From an uncultured Porphyromonadaceae bacterium (GTDB lineage: Bacteria > Bacteroidota > Bacteroidia > Bacteroidales > Muribaculaceae), in NCBI GenBank assembly GCA_900548975.1, contig URMS01000014.1, forward strand, positions 1-64,000: a stretch of 64,000 nt of DNA, read 5' to 3'. The position numbers and the translations under genes are program-made. Below are positions 42,253 through 52,244 of the stretch, piece by piece (position 1 is the stretch's first letter; each line of letters begins with the position of its first letter). Below the pieces are notes generated by a model that was not told the DNA's origin, ran no database searches, and saw only the letters and a list, made by a program, of their open reading frames with translations.

Positions 42253-44670
42253 ATGAAGCGATATACCATCTTTATCATCATAACTCTGCTGTTTGTTTTC
42301 GCCGGCGCCGCCAAAGGCCCGGTGAAAATCAGCGGTGTCGTGACCGACGACCAGAACGAGGGCCTCGAGTTCGTCACCGTCAAGGTGCAGGGCACCGCCA
42401 TCGGCACCATCACCGGAGCAGGCGGCAAGTACAGCCTCACCGCACCCGAGGCCGACACCATCCGTGTGGTTTTCACATGTATCGGCTTCGAGGAAAGCCG
42501 CCGCCGGCTCATCGATGCTTCGGGCGAAGTGACCGTGAACGTGAAAATGAGCCCCGCAAGCTATGCCCTCGGCGGTGTCGAGGTGACCGACTACCAGAAG
42601 CAGACCTCGGGCATGCAGAAAATCGACAACGGCAACTACCGCCTCGCCCCCGACGTGAGCGGCGGCAGCGTCGAAGCCCTCATCAGCACTATGGCCGGCG
42701 TGAGCTCGGGCAACGAAATGAGCAGCCAGTACAGCGTGCGCGGCGGCTCCTACGACGAGAACAGCGTATATATCAACGGCATAGAAGTATATCGTCCGCA
42801 GCTCATATCGTCGGGACAGCAGGAAGGCCTCAGTATCGTCAACCCCGACATGGTCGGCGCCATCGGCTTCTCCACCGGCGGCTTCCCGGCACAGTACGCC
42901 GACCGCATGAGTTCAGTGCTCGACATCACCTACCGCCAGCCCGAAGCCTTCGAAGGCTCGCTGTCGGCCTCGCTCATGGGCGCATCGGGGGCCGTGGGCA
43001 GCAGTTCGAAGGTATTCTCGCAGCTCCACGGCATCCGCTACAAGCAGAATTCGTCGCTGTTGGGCTCGCTCGACGACAAAGGCGAGTACGACCCTCGATT
43101 TTTCGACTATCAGACGAACATGACTCTGAAACTCGGCGAAAAATGGTCGGTATCGGCTCTCGGCAACGTTGCCGTGAACAACTACAAATTCATACCCCAC
43201 AACCGCACCACCAAATTCGGCACATCGACCGACGCCAAGGAATTCACCGTTTATTTCGACGGCATGGAAAAGGACCGCTTCGAGACATACTTCGGAGCCG
43301 CCACACTCATGTTCCGCCCGTCGAAGAAGGCGGAATTCGCCCTGCAGGCCGGAGGATTCTTCACCAACGAACTGGTGAGCTACGACATATCTGGCGAATA
43401 CTGGCTCGACCAGGCCGGTACATCGGGCTCCGGCGGCAACGAGGGCATAGGCGGCGAGCTTGGCGTGGGGCGCTACCACGAGCACGCCCGCAACCGCTTC
43501 AAAGCCTCGGTATTCAACATAGCCCTCAAAGGCGCCAGCGGCCTGCGCCGCCACAATCTCAACTATGGCATCGACTTCAAGCACGAGACACTCTACGACC
43601 GCTCGCGCGAATGGGAACTGCGCGACTCGGCCGGCTTCTCACTGCCGGCCGACCCCGATGCCGTGAAGGTGATATACAACCTCAGTTCGCACAACGACCT
43701 GTCGACCAACCGCTTCGCCGCATACATCAACGATACCTACCGCCTCGAGACCGGTGCCGGCTACTTCAACATCAACGCCGGCCTGCGACTGTCGTACTGG
43801 GATTTCAACAAAGAGACCCTCGTCAGCCCGCGTGCGAGCGTCGGCTTCGTGCCCTCGCGCAATCCGCGCCTGGCACTGCGCTTCGCCACAGGCCTCTACT
43901 ACCAGTCGCCGTTCTTCAAGGAGTTCCGCCTGCCGCAGACCGATGCCGACGGCAACGTGGTCATAGGCCTCAACCCCGACATAAAATCGCAGCGCTCCTT
44001 CCAGCTCATTTTCGGCGCCGACTACACCTTCCGCGCCTACAACCGGCCATTTAAAATTTCGGGTGAGGCCTACTACAAGGCTCTTGGCAACCTCATACCC
44101 TACGAAGTCGACAATCTCAAGCTCGTCTACGCCGGCCGCAACCTCACCAGCGGCTATGTCGCCGGCATCGACTTCAAGCTCTTCGGCCAGTTCGTGCCCG
44201 GCACCGACTCATGGATCAGCTTTTCGCTGATGAAATCGAGCGAGAAACTCAACGGCGTCAATGTGCCGCGCCCCAACGACCGCCGCTACAGTCTCGCCCT
44301 CTTCTTCACCGACTATTTTCCGAAATTCCCCAAGCTGAAATTCAACCTCCGCGGCATTCTCAACGACGGACTTCCGTTCGCGGCGCCGCGCGGCAGCTTC
44401 GACAAAGGATATTTCCGCGCCCCGGCCTACAAGCGCGTGGATATCGGCCTACAGTATGCCCTCCTGTCGCCCCGCGCCGAAGGCGAGCCCCGTCAGGGAT
44501 TTCTGCGGCACTTCAAGAGCATATGGCTCGGCGTGGACGTATTCAACCTCCTCGACATCAGCAACGTGAGCAGCTACTACTGGGTCACCGACATCAACGA
44601 CATCCAGTATGCCGTGCCCAACTACCTGACACGCCGCCAGTTCAACGTGCGCCTCTCCCTCGAGTTCTGA
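42253..44670 (+). CDS. TonB-dependent outer-membrane receptor
   Basis: This 805-residue protein has a signal peptide. It continues with a CarboxypepD_reg-like domain (VKISGVVTDDQNEGLEFVTV, about residues 26-105) and a plug domain with GGSYDENSVYINGIEVYRPQ and STGGFPAQYADRMSSVLDI. The 22-strand barrel ends in FNVRLSLEF with the terminal Phe used for BAM recognition. It lies 40 bases after the small gene and four bases before a secreted hydrolase, so the receptor and hydrolase probably work together on one ligand. There is no SusD partner, so this is not a typical polysaccharide locus. The ligand is unknown. Confidence 0.9.
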   Translation: MKRYTIFIIITLLFVFAGAAKGPVKISGVVTDDQNEGLEFVTVKVQGTAIGTITGAGGKYSLTAPEADTIRVVFTCIGFEESRRRLIDASGEVTVNVKMSPASYALGGVEVTDYQKQTSGMQKIDNGNYRLAPDVSGGSVEALISTMAGVSSGNEMSSQYSVRGGSYDENSVYINGIEVYRPQLISSGQQEGLSIVNPDMVGAIGFSTGGFPAQYADRMSSVLDITYRQPEAFEGSLSASLMGASGAVGSSSKVFSQLHGIRYKQNSSLLGSLDDKGEYDPRFFDYQTNMTLKLGEKWSVSALGNVAVNNYKFIPHNRTTKFGTSTDAKEFTVYFDGMEKDRFETYFGAATLMFRPSKKAEFALQAGGFFTNELVSYDISGEYWLDQAGTSGSGGNEGIGGELGVGRYHEHARNRFKASVFNIALKGASGLRRHNLNYGIDFKHETLYDRSREWELRDSAGFSLPADPDAVKVIYNLSSHNDLSTNRFAAYINDTYRLETGAGYFNINAGLRLSYWDFNKETLVSPRASVGFVPSRNPRLALRFATGLYYQSPFFKEFRLPQTDADGNVVIGLNPDIKSQRSFQLIFGADYTFRAYNRPFKISGEAYYKALGNLIPYEVDNLKLVYAGRNLTSGYVAGIDFKLFGQFVPGTDSWISFSLMKSSEKLNGVNVPRPNDRRYSLALFFTDYFPKFPKLKFNLRGILNDGLPFAAPRGSFDKGYFRAPAYKRVDIGLQYALLSPRAEGEPRQGFLRHFKSIWLGVDVFNLLDISNVSSYYWVTDINDIQYAVPNYLTRRQFNVRLSLEF

Positions 44671-44674
44671 CTCT

Positions 44675-45679
44675 ATGAGACAACTGTTTGCAACAATTCT
44701 ATTATCTGCTATCATCATGACATCACAGGCAGAAGAGACATTTGAGTGGGACAGCACCGCGAAAGTAGAATGGAGCGACTCCTTCCAGGTCGTCGAAATA
44801 CCGTCGTCGGCCGATTCCACTGTTCAGAAAGCATATTTCCGCGCAAGCGCCGGCGCTACCCCACAGCCTCTGATAGTGAGCCTGCACACATGGAGCGGTG
44901 GCTACAGCCAGAAAGACCCCATGGCCGCCGATGCCGAGGCCCGCGACTGGAACTATATCCACCCCGACTTCCGCGGCTTCAACAACCGCCCCGAAGCCAT
45001 GGTGAGCGATCTGGTACTCGCCGATATCGACGATGCCATAGCGTATGCGATAGCGCACGGCAAGGTCGACCCCGGTCAGATCCACATAGTCGGTGTGTCG
45101 GGAGGCGGACTGGCCACCCTCGCCGCCTACATGGAACTGGAGAGGCCCATAAAATCGTTCAACGCCTGGGTGCCGATATCGGACCTCGAGGCATGGTACT
45201 GGGAGTCGCGCGGACGCCGCTACAGCTACGTCCGCCACATAATGGCAGCCATAGGCCGCGACGGAGCCATCGACAGCGCCGAAGCACGCCGCCGCTCGCC
45301 TCTCTACAAAGCATTTCCGGCAGAAGCTCGGAAAGGAGCCGAACTGAGAATATATGCCGGCATCCACGACGGCCACATAGGCTGCGTACCCATATCACAC
45401 TCGGTGAATTTCTACAACCGCATAGCGGGCGAACTGAAATACGGCACCGACGATCTCAGCGAGATATACCGCCATGCCGAGACCGATCCCGACCTCATTT
45501 CCAAAGATCTGCTGCTGTCGCTGCTCGAAAAACGCATCAATCCCAACTATCTCGCACGCGGCGAGAAGCTTCTCGGCCGCGACATCCACCTAACACGCCG
45601 CTACGGCCCGGTCTCGCTCACCATCTTCGAAGGCGAACACGAACAGATCCCCGGCGCCATTTCCCTGATAGCCGACTGA
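44675..45679 (+). CDS. Secreted alpha/beta-hydrolase (S9-like)
   Basis: This 334-residue protein has a signal peptide (LFATILLSAIIMTSQA). The nucleophile elbow is Ser142 in HIVGVSGGGLATLAA, typical of the prolyl-oligopeptidase-like hydrolase clan, and the oxyanion region is LIVSLHTWSGGYSQ. Candidate acid and base residues are in YAGIHDGHIG and FEGEHEQ. It may be an esterase or peptidase; the substrate is not evident. It starts four bases after the TonB receptor gene and is convergent with the next gene across 16 bases. Confidence 0.82.
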   Translation: MRQLFATILLSAIIMTSQAEETFEWDSTAKVEWSDSFQVVEIPSSADSTVQKAYFRASAGATPQPLIVSLHTWSGGYSQKDPMAADAEARDWNYIHPDFRGFNNRPEAMVSDLVLADIDDAIAYAIAHGKVDPGQIHIVGVSGGGLATLAAYMELERPIKSFNAWVPISDLEAWYWESRGRRYSYVRHIMAAIGRDGAIDSAEARRRSPLYKAFPAEARKGAELRIYAGIHDGHIGCVPISHSVNFYNRIAGELKYGTDDLSEIYRHAETDPDLISKDLLLSLLEKRINPNYLARGEKLLGRDIHLTRRYGPVSLTIFEGEHEQIPGAISLIAD

Positions 45680-45695
45680 GGCCGCGAAGAGGCTC

Positions 45696-48602
45696 TTAAC
45701 GCTTTTTGGGCTGGATATTGAGGCGGTACTGGAATGAGAACAGAATGTAGCGCGGCAGGGCGTTGGTGTAGCTGACTGTGCGGCCGCTTGCGGTGACGGC
45801 GTAGTTTACATTCGACAGCTTGTGCAGCAGGTCGAAACCGTCGATCATGAACACCCAGCGGCTGTTGCGCGGCGGGCAGTACGACAGGCGTGCGTTCCAC
45901 ACCGGGTCGGTGGTGTCGAGATAGTCCACTCCGTAGCCGCGTCGGGTGTAGCAGGTGAAATCGGTGTTTATGGCAAATCCGGCCGGGAGTTTGAACAGCC
46001 CCGATATACCGTAGTTCAGGTGATTGGCGTTCAGATTATCGAAATCGGGCTGTGTGGATGTGGTGTGCCGGTTGGTAAGGTCGCAGCGCACCTGCAGGCT
46101 GTGAGAGCCGAACTGCCACATGAATTTCATCTTTTCGCTTACCGAACGGTGCTTCACCTTGGTATGTTCGGGCTCTTCCATATTCACGCCAATCATGTCG
46201 GAATAGGTGGAGAGGTTGAAATCCGACTCGGAGCTTAGCGTGAACTGCTTTGTGGCACCGAACTGCCAGCGCAGCTCGTTGGTGACGGCCTTCATAGTGT
46301 TGCCGCTGACGTTGTACATGCGGTTGTAGCGCACGCCTGTCGAGGTATCGTAGGTATAGCCGCGGGTAAGGGCATTGTCGGTATGGTTGAATCCGAGATA
46401 AAGGATATTGGTGAGCGTGTGCGAATGCGGCGTATAGCTCCATCGCACAAGATGTCGGTGGGCGTTCTGCACCTTGAGGTCCGGGTTACCGAGATATATG
46501 TTGAGGGGGTCGGCATCGTTCACCACATCGACCATATCCACCATGTCGGGAAGAGTGGGCGATATTCGGTAGCTGTATCGGATGGAATTCCTGTAGCGGC
46601 GCTCGCGACCCTCGCCTTTGCGGCCGAAATAGTATTCAACCATAGCGTCCCATATAGTGCTTAAGGTCAGAGTGGTGTTGTCGGTCGAAAGACCGTAGGA
46701 GCGGTTGGCGCGCCAATAGTCGAGTTTGCGGTGCACGAATGCCAGATTAGGGTTAAAATTCACCGCAAGCATGCCGTTGCCGCCTATCTCTTCATAATAA
46801 TTCATTCTCAAACCGACGGTATGCCTGTTCTCCAGAACACGCGCAGTGTAGCTGTTGTCCGGATCGAAGGCCTCGAGATAGTGGCCCGGCACAACACCGT
46901 ATACGCCCATGTCGGTCAGATGGTCGAGGGCATACATGTACGAATCCTTCACTTTGTCGGAGAAAGCATATGTATACGACAACGACGTATAGCATTTATT
47001 GGCTATATTGGTGCTGTACCGCAGGGAGCCGCTCATGCCCAAAGTATGATTCGGCGCATTGTCGAGGTACTGACGGCGTTTTACGGCATCAGCCGCGTTG
47101 CGGCCGTAGTTGATGTCGTAGTCGCGCCATAGTTCTTCTTTGTCGGAGCTGTAGCGGATGCTGAAATCGGCAAGCAGACGGTCGCCGGTGCGCGGTATCT
47201 TGAACGACAGATAGGGGCTGAATGAGCCGTTGAGATGTTTGCGCCGGCCGTCGGTGCGTGTTTTGGCACGGTTTATAACGCTTTCGAGCAGTTCGGCCGA
47301 GCCGTCGGAGTAAAGGGCATCGAGAATTTCGGGAGTAATGGTGCCGGGATCATTGTTGAACGAAGCCGAGAGGTCCGACTGCGAATTTTTAAAATGCGTG
47401 TACGAGCCGCTGATCCCTGCTCCGAAACCAAACTTATCGTTTGCCCGGTTATAATACGAATGATTCGTCTGCAGAGCGGTTTCCCTGTTGTGGCTGTTGC
47501 TGAACGAGTTTTCGTAGGTGTCGCCACCGGGAAGGAAGTTGGTGCGGGCCGATGTGCGGCGGCTGTTGTCGACGCTCTGCCGGAATATGAAGTCGCCCTG
47601 CGCCGAGCGCGAGCCCTCGGGATTCTCGCTGTTGTAGTTCACGGCCGCCATGCGGTATTCTTTCGTGCCCGACGGCATCATCTCGGGGGTCCAGGTATCG
47701 TTTCGGCCCGGCTGACGGTTATCGTTCAGATTGTTGATGTTGCCGAGAAAAGTAACGCGCGATGTAGCGTTGAACCACGAAGCGAAGAGTTTGCCCATAT
47801 ACCTGTCCTCGGTGCCGTAGCCGCCCTGGGCATTGATGAGCCAGCCCATGCTGTACTCGCGTTTGAGGCGCACGTCCATGGTAAGTACTTTCGGAGCAGT
47901 CATGTCGCCCTGCATCTTCGCAAGTTTTTTCTGCCCCTCGTATACCTCTATGTTTTTCACGGTATATGCCCCGATGTTCTCGAGCATCAGATTATTGTTG
48001 CCGTCGAGGAACTCCTTGCCGTTGAGCAGCAGCGACTCCACAAACTCGCCGTTCACCTTAATCTGTCCGTCGTTGTTCAGCTCCACGCCCGGCAGCTGAG
48101 CTATGAGAGCGTCGAGCATCGAGCCTTCGGCAAGCTGAAATGCGTCGGCGTTGTACACCACCGTGTCGCCTTTGTTGTAGAATTTGATTTTCGTGGAAGT
48201 TACTGTCAACTCCTTGAGCTGCCGTGGTGCGCGCTCGAGGTATATAACCGGTATATTGCGGTAGTTCTCGCGGCGACCCACGTTCTTCACATCGTAGCTG
48301 ATGGTAGCGGTCTTATAGTCTTCGCATATTACATCGAACACATATGTGGAATCCACCCTCGGAACCGAAAAATAGAAAAACGACAGAGTATCGAACTGCA
48401 TGTTGCGGTACGTGAGACCCTGGTTGGCCCTGATGGTATCGCACACATTGCCGGCGGAGTCGTAGAGCAATACCCGGGCCTGCGTAAGATCGGTCTTGTT
48501 GAGCGCTTCCTTCACGCGGCCCGACAGCGTAAGTGTATTCTCCGCGCCCAAGACGCAAGGCAGCAGCATCGCAAGGATAAGTGACAGAAACAGTTTTTTC
48601 AT
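45696..48602 (-). CDS. Outer-membrane beta-barrel protein with carboxypeptidase-regulatory domain
   Basis: This encodes 968 residues from the ATG at 48602, which gives a good signal peptide (MKKLFLSLILAMLLPCVLGA); the frame is open upstream without coding character. An N-terminal CarboxypepD_reg-like domain (TLTLSGRVKEALNKTDLTQA) is followed by a plug-like region (YNADAFQLAEGSMLDALIAQ, then LPGVELNNDGQIKVNG) and a long barrel. It matches TonB-dependent-receptor-like OMP_b-brl proteins of Bacteroidetes, though it has a KKR tail rather than a terminal aromatic. It lies 103 bases downstream of the GH92 gene on the same strand. The ligand is unknown. Confidence 0.85.
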   Translation of the reverse strand: MKKLFLSLILAMLLPCVLGAENTLTLSGRVKEALNKTDLTQARVLLYDSAGNVCDTIRANQGLTYRNMQFDTLSFFYFSVPRVDSTYVFDVICEDYKTATISYDVKNVGRRENYRNIPVIYLERAPRQLKELTVTSTKIKFYNKGDTVVYNADAFQLAEGSMLDALIAQLPGVELNNDGQIKVNGEFVESLLLNGKEFLDGNNNLMLENIGAYTVKNIEVYEGQKKLAKMQGDMTAPKVLTMDVRLKREYSMGWLINAQGGYGTEDRYMGKLFASWFNATSRVTFLGNINNLNDNRQPGRNDTWTPEMMPSGTKEYRMAAVNYNSENPEGSRSAQGDFIFRQSVDNSRRTSARTNFLPGGDTYENSFSNSHNRETALQTNHSYYNRANDKFGFGAGISGSYTHFKNSQSDLSASFNNDPGTITPEILDALYSDGSAELLESVINRAKTRTDGRRKHLNGSFSPYLSFKIPRTGDRLLADFSIRYSSDKEELWRDYDINYGRNAADAVKRRQYLDNAPNHTLGMSGSLRYSTNIANKCYTSLSYTYAFSDKVKDSYMYALDHLTDMGVYGVVPGHYLEAFDPDNSYTARVLENRHTVGLRMNYYEEIGGNGMLAVNFNPNLAFVHRKLDYWRANRSYGLSTDNTTLTLSTIWDAMVEYYFGRKGEGRERRYRNSIRYSYRISPTLPDMVDMVDVVNDADPLNIYLGNPDLKVQNAHRHLVRWSYTPHSHTLTNILYLGFNHTDNALTRGYTYDTSTGVRYNRMYNVSGNTMKAVTNELRWQFGATKQFTLSSESDFNLSTYSDMIGVNMEEPEHTKVKHRSVSEKMKFMWQFGSHSLQVRCDLTNRHTTSTQPDFDNLNANHLNYGISGLFKLPAGFAINTDFTCYTRRGYGVDYLDTTDPVWNARLSYCPPRNSRWVFMIDGFDLLHKLSNVNYAVTASGRTVSYTNALPRYILFSFQYRLNIQPKKR

Positions 48603-48705
48603 AGATATAGTTTTAAGATTAGTTCTGCGCAAAAGATATACCTTTTTAACTATATGTGCAACTATTTTAATAGTTTTGAACAAATAAAAAACTGCATTTC
48701 TAAAA

Positions 48706-50943
48706 TCACTTCCCGCCGACAACAAAGCCGAGGGTGCCTCCGGCAAGAATATCGGCATGGTCGATGATGAGCTTTCTGTGGCGTCGACCGTTGAGTTTCA
48801 GCGATTTTACCTTAAATTCGTCGGGAGAGTCGCGCTTCACGGCGAGGGTGAACGTGCGCCCGTTGTCGAGGGATATCTCCACGCGGTCGAAGAGCGGCAG
48901 CCCGAGCGAATATTCTGTCGTGCCCGGACAAACCGGATAGAAACCCATAGCTGCGAATACATACCATGCCGACATCTGGCCGGCATCGTCGTTGCCCGAC
49001 AGGCCGCCAGGCGTGGCGTGATATTCGGTGTCCATTATCGTGTGCACGTAGCGGCATGTCTTTTCATGTTCGCCGATGTCGTCGAACATCCATGCCACCT
49101 GATGGCACGGCTCGTTGCCATGCCAGTAACGCCTGGATGTGAACATCGAATCGAGACGTGCGGCGAAAGCCTCGCGTCCTCCCATAACCTCGATAAGCCC
49201 GGCACGGTCGTGGGGCACATACCACGTGTAATGGCACGGAGCGCCTTCGGTTATAGCTTTGTTGAAAGTAAACGGATCGAAATTCTCCTGCCATGAGCCG
49301 TCGGCATGGCGGCCGCGGGCATAGCCCGTAGCCGGGTCGATTACGTTGCGGTAGTTCTGCGAGCGGGCCCGCAACGCGGCAGCATCGTTCTCGTGCCCGA
49401 GAGCTTCGGCGAGCACCGAGAGGGCATAGTCGTCGTAGGCATACTCGAGGGTGCGCGACACCTGTTCGCGCCGGTGGTAGGCGTAGGGCACGGTGTCTTC
49501 GAGAGGCACATAGCCGTATTTCATATATGAGTCGAGAGCGCGGCGCCCCTTGCCGTCGCGGTAGTCGGCGTCGGCGGGGATGTCGAAGGCATTCTGACGC
49601 AGGCCGCGGTAAGCGGTGGCGACCTCGAAGCCGCGCACGCCTTTCACATACGCATCGGCCATCACGGCATTCACATGGTCGCCTATCATTGCGGCCGTAT
49701 AGCTGTTCCAGCAGGGGAAAATGGGCATCCATCCGCCCTGGGTATATTTATCGGCAAGCGACTGCATCATGTCGGCCGAAAGAGCCGGCTCGAGAAGCAC
49801 CAGCAGCGGATGAAGCGCGCGGTATGTGTCCCAGAGGCTGAAACCGTCGTAATATCCATGGCCGGGGCGCCCTGTCATGGTACCGTCGCCTCCGCCGAAC
49901 GCCGGATAGCGGCCGTCGGCATCGCTGATATCGTGCGGCAGGAAGGAGCAGCGGTATAATGCGCTGTAGAACTTTATGCGGTCCCGGTCGGTGCCGCCTT
50001 CCACACGTATTTTGCCCAGACGGCTGTTCCACTCGGCTGCCAGAGCCTGCCGCGTACCGTCGAAATCCCATCCTGGCATTTCGGTGCGGAGATTGGCCAC
50101 AGCTCCCGAGGCGGAGGTGAACGACGAAGCCGCGCGAGCCACAACAGTCTCGCCCGCGGCTACATCGAACTCTATATAGGCGCCCACACCGGCCACGGAA
50201 TCGGCCGAAGCCACACCCGGGCATACGCTGTCGCCCACGAATGTGCCATAGCCGGTCACCCTCACGCTCTCAGGCCATTCGAGCACATAATAGCCCGCAA
50301 AACCGGCCTCCTCTCCCTTGCCCTGATAGATGCGGTGCACGGGATTGCGGGCCGTGATGCGGCGTACGGCGGTATCGACCGCCACCGTGCCCTGAGCCTC
50401 GTCGCTGTTGGGGTTCACTACGATATAACCCTTGCCGGCACAGTCGTAGGTGAAGCGGAAGATAGCCGAGCGCGAAGTGGCCGTCATTTCGGCTGTCACG
50501 CTTTCGTCAGGCAGATACACAGAGTAGTAATCGGGCCGCGATACTTCGGTGGTGCGGTCCATGCGCGTGGCTCGGGCTGCGGGCGAAGTGCGCAGTGCCA
50601 CGCCGAGAGCCATCACCGTTGCCGAACCGTAATCCTGTGTGCATCCGCCGTTTATCCAGTGGGAATTGCGGAATCCCTGCAGCATGTCATCGTGATAATA
50701 GTAGGGCGACACACATTTCAGCTCGGTATCGCGTGTCTGCGGTGTCCAGAAATTCATTCCGTTGGGCGCAAGGACGGCGGGAATGACCTGCCCGAGCTCT
50801 TCGGTACCCTTGCCGAACAGACCGGCCGAGGCCGACTCGCTGTAGCAGGTGCCTATGCGAGGCTCTACGAAATCGAGCGGCGACTGTGCCGAAAGCGCGC
50901 AGGCGCAGCATAGTAACGATAGCGAGACAAGTGTTTTATTCAT
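48706..50943 (-). CDS. GH92 alpha-1,2-mannosidase
   Basis: This is a 745-residue secreted glycoside hydrolase of family 92, a calcium-dependent exo-mannosidase family that trims mannose from N-glycans or yeast mannan. A signal peptide (LVSLSLLCCACALSAQ) precedes FVEPRIGTC. The N-terminal beta-sandwich leads into the (alpha/alpha)6 domain, with characteristic motifs GYYDGFSLWDTYRALHPLL, GNEPCHQVAWMFDDIGE and GGLSGNDDAGQMSAWYVFAA. The start is taken at ATG 50943; an ATG three codons upstream is possible, while a TTG further up overlaps no coding signal. A TATATTTG -7 element lies 40 bases upstream. There is no SusCD pair nearby. Confidence 0.93.
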   Translation of the reverse strand: MNKTLVSLSLLCCACALSAQSPLDFVEPRIGTCYSESASAGLFGKGTEELGQVIPAVLAPNGMNFWTPQTRDTELKCVSPYYYHDDMLQGFRNSHWINGGCTQDYGSATVMALGVALRTSPAARATRMDRTTEVSRPDYYSVYLPDESVTAEMTATSRSAIFRFTYDCAGKGYIVVNPNSDEAQGTVAVDTAVRRITARNPVHRIYQGKGEEAGFAGYYVLEWPESVRVTGYGTFVGDSVCPGVASADSVAGVGAYIEFDVAAGETVVARAASSFTSASGAVANLRTEMPGWDFDGTRQALAAEWNSRLGKIRVEGGTDRDRIKFYSALYRCSFLPHDISDADGRYPAFGGGDGTMTGRPGHGYYDGFSLWDTYRALHPLLVLLEPALSADMMQSLADKYTQGGWMPIFPCWNSYTAAMIGDHVNAVMADAYVKGVRGFEVATAYRGLRQNAFDIPADADYRDGKGRRALDSYMKYGYVPLEDTVPYAYHRREQVSRTLEYAYDDYALSVLAEALGHENDAAALRARSQNYRNVIDPATGYARGRHADGSWQENFDPFTFNKAITEGAPCHYTWYVPHDRAGLIEVMGGREAFAARLDSMFTSRRYWHGNEPCHQVAWMFDDIGEHEKTCRYVHTIMDTEYHATPGGLSGNDDAGQMSAWYVFAAMGFYPVCPGTTEYSLGLPLFDRVEISLDNGRTFTLAVKRDSPDEFKVKSLKLNGRRHRKLIIDHADILAGGTLGFVVGGK

Positions 50944-50983
50944 GATATCCATAGGTTTTGAGCGCAAAAATACACATTTAACT

Positions 50984-51003
50984 CAAATATATTCGTATTT
51001 TTG
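50984..51003. promoter_or_regulatory. Back-to-back -7 elements for divergent genes
   Basis: On the minus strand TATATTTG (50991-50984) serves GH92, and on the plus strand TATTTTTG (50996-51003) serves the gene at 51032. The two boxes are four bases apart, so RNA polymerase binding to one should exclude the other. Confidence 0.55.
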
Positions 51004-51031
51004 CCCCGCGCTAACGAATCATTACACAGAG

Positions 51032-52123
51032 ATGAAAGGTTTATTCCCGGTTTTACTCTTGCTCGCGTCTTTTACGGCCTTTGCGGCAAAAAAGACAATA
51101 ATCACTGATAAATCAGACAATTCACCGATAGCAGCCGCGACGGTCTTCAGCCGCTCAGGCCAGATCATAGGCATGACCGGCGCCGATGGCTCTGTCGGCG
51201 GCATAGGCAGGGCCGACCTTCCGGCCACAGTGCGATGCCTGGGATATGAACCGCTGAGCGTCAGCGAACTGACTGACACCATACGCCTCACTCCCGACAG
51301 CTACGAGCTCGGCGAAGTGGTGGTGACACCGCTCGACAGGCCCATACTGCGCGTTGTGTGCTACATACGCGAATACTCGGGCGGCATTACCGACACCGAT
51401 ACCCTGCAATACTTCGCCGAGCACATGGCCGATTTCTATCTGCCGACGGCCAAGGTGAAGAAATTCAAGGGAAACAAAAGTCCGAGAATACTGAAATCGA
51501 TCATGTACGAGCGCTATGCCAACAGCTCGGGGCTCGACAGCGTGGCGCGCCCCGACTACCGCCGCGACGACATTTCGTGGATCGATCTGCTCATGATACC
51601 CGGAGTGACCGTGCACGAATCCGATGCCATAAAGGCCGGAGCGCGCTCCGACTCCCTCGCCGGAAAGCACTCGCTCAAGACACTCATAAGGAAAACCGAC
51701 GACATGTACACCATAAAAACCGACTACCTTGCCGATAAAAAATCGCACAAATGGTCGCCGGCTTTCTTCAAGCTTCTCGGATTCACCATCGACATCAACC
51801 AAATGGTCGGCTCCTGGGCCTACCGGCCGAACGAAGCAGGCACATACCGACCGGCCGATCTTCTCTACGGCACTTTCGCCCTCGACATCACCGGACGCGG
51901 CAAGTGGATAAAACGGGCCTTCGACAGCGGCAGCCCGGTGCAGATGCACGCCCTTTTCGACGTATACCCCGTTGCGTTCGAACACCTTACCGTCGAGGAA
52001 GCCAACTATCAGCTTCACAAGGAAGCGCCCTCTACGCCATTCACGCGCAGCCCCCTGGCCGCACCTCTGCCGCCGGCCACCCGCACGCTGGTCGACCGGG
52101 CCCGCGCCCTCGGCTCCAACTGA
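51032..52123 (+). CDS. Secreted carboxypeptidase-regulatory-domain protein
   Basis: This 363-residue protein starts at ATG 51032 with a signal peptide (KGLFPVLLLLASFTAFA). Residues of about 20-100 form a CarboxypepD_reg-like beta-sandwich (SDNSPIAAATVFSRSGQIIG, then a YELGEVVVTPL strand). This is the N-terminal module normally preceding a TonB receptor barrel, but here no plug or barrel follows. The remaining 260 residues are alpha/beta and unrecognised. Similar standalone proteins are frequent in Bacteroidetes and have no settled function. It is divergent from GH92 with closely opposed promoters. Confidence 0.75.
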   Translation: MKGLFPVLLLLASFTAFAAKKTIITDKSDNSPIAAATVFSRSGQIIGMTGADGSVGGIGRADLPATVRCLGYEPLSVSELTDTIRLTPDSYELGEVVVTPLDRPILRVVCYIREYSGGITDTDTLQYFAEHMADFYLPTAKVKKFKGNKSPRILKSIMYERYANSSGLDSVARPDYRRDDISWIDLLMIPGVTVHESDAIKAGARSDSLAGKHSLKTLIRKTDDMYTIKTDYLADKKSHKWSPAFFKLLGFTIDINQMVGSWAYRPNEAGTYRPADLLYGTFALDITGRGKWIKRAFDSGSPVQMHALFDVYPVAFEHLTVEEANYQLHKEAPSTPFTRSPLAAPLPPATRTLVDRARALGSN

Positions 52124-52151
52124 TTTATCGCGCGTTTTTTTGATGAATAAG

Positions 52152-52182
52152 TTGCGGCGTTTGTGAAAGATTGCTAAATTTG
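52152..52182 (+). promoter_or_regulatory. Promoter of the sdhCAB operon
   Basis: TTG at 52152-52154 and TAAATTTG at 52175-52182 are separated by 20 bases. The leader before sdhC is about 55 bases. Confidence 0.75.
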
Positions 52183-52244
52183 CAGTTCAGAAACTACAAG
52201 GGAAAACACAAACAATTCATAAATCAAACAAAATCAATCATCTT

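Noticed and set aside
42477..44054. Long second frame within the TonB receptor gene
   Set aside because: It is an arginine/proline-rich shadow of the receptor frame with no start signal, membrane segment or recognised domain.
48706..51003. Classical polysaccharide utilisation locus around GH92
   Set aside because: There is no SusC/SusD pair or dedicated regulator. The outer-membrane barrel gene next to it lacks a SusD partner, so I do not call a PUL.
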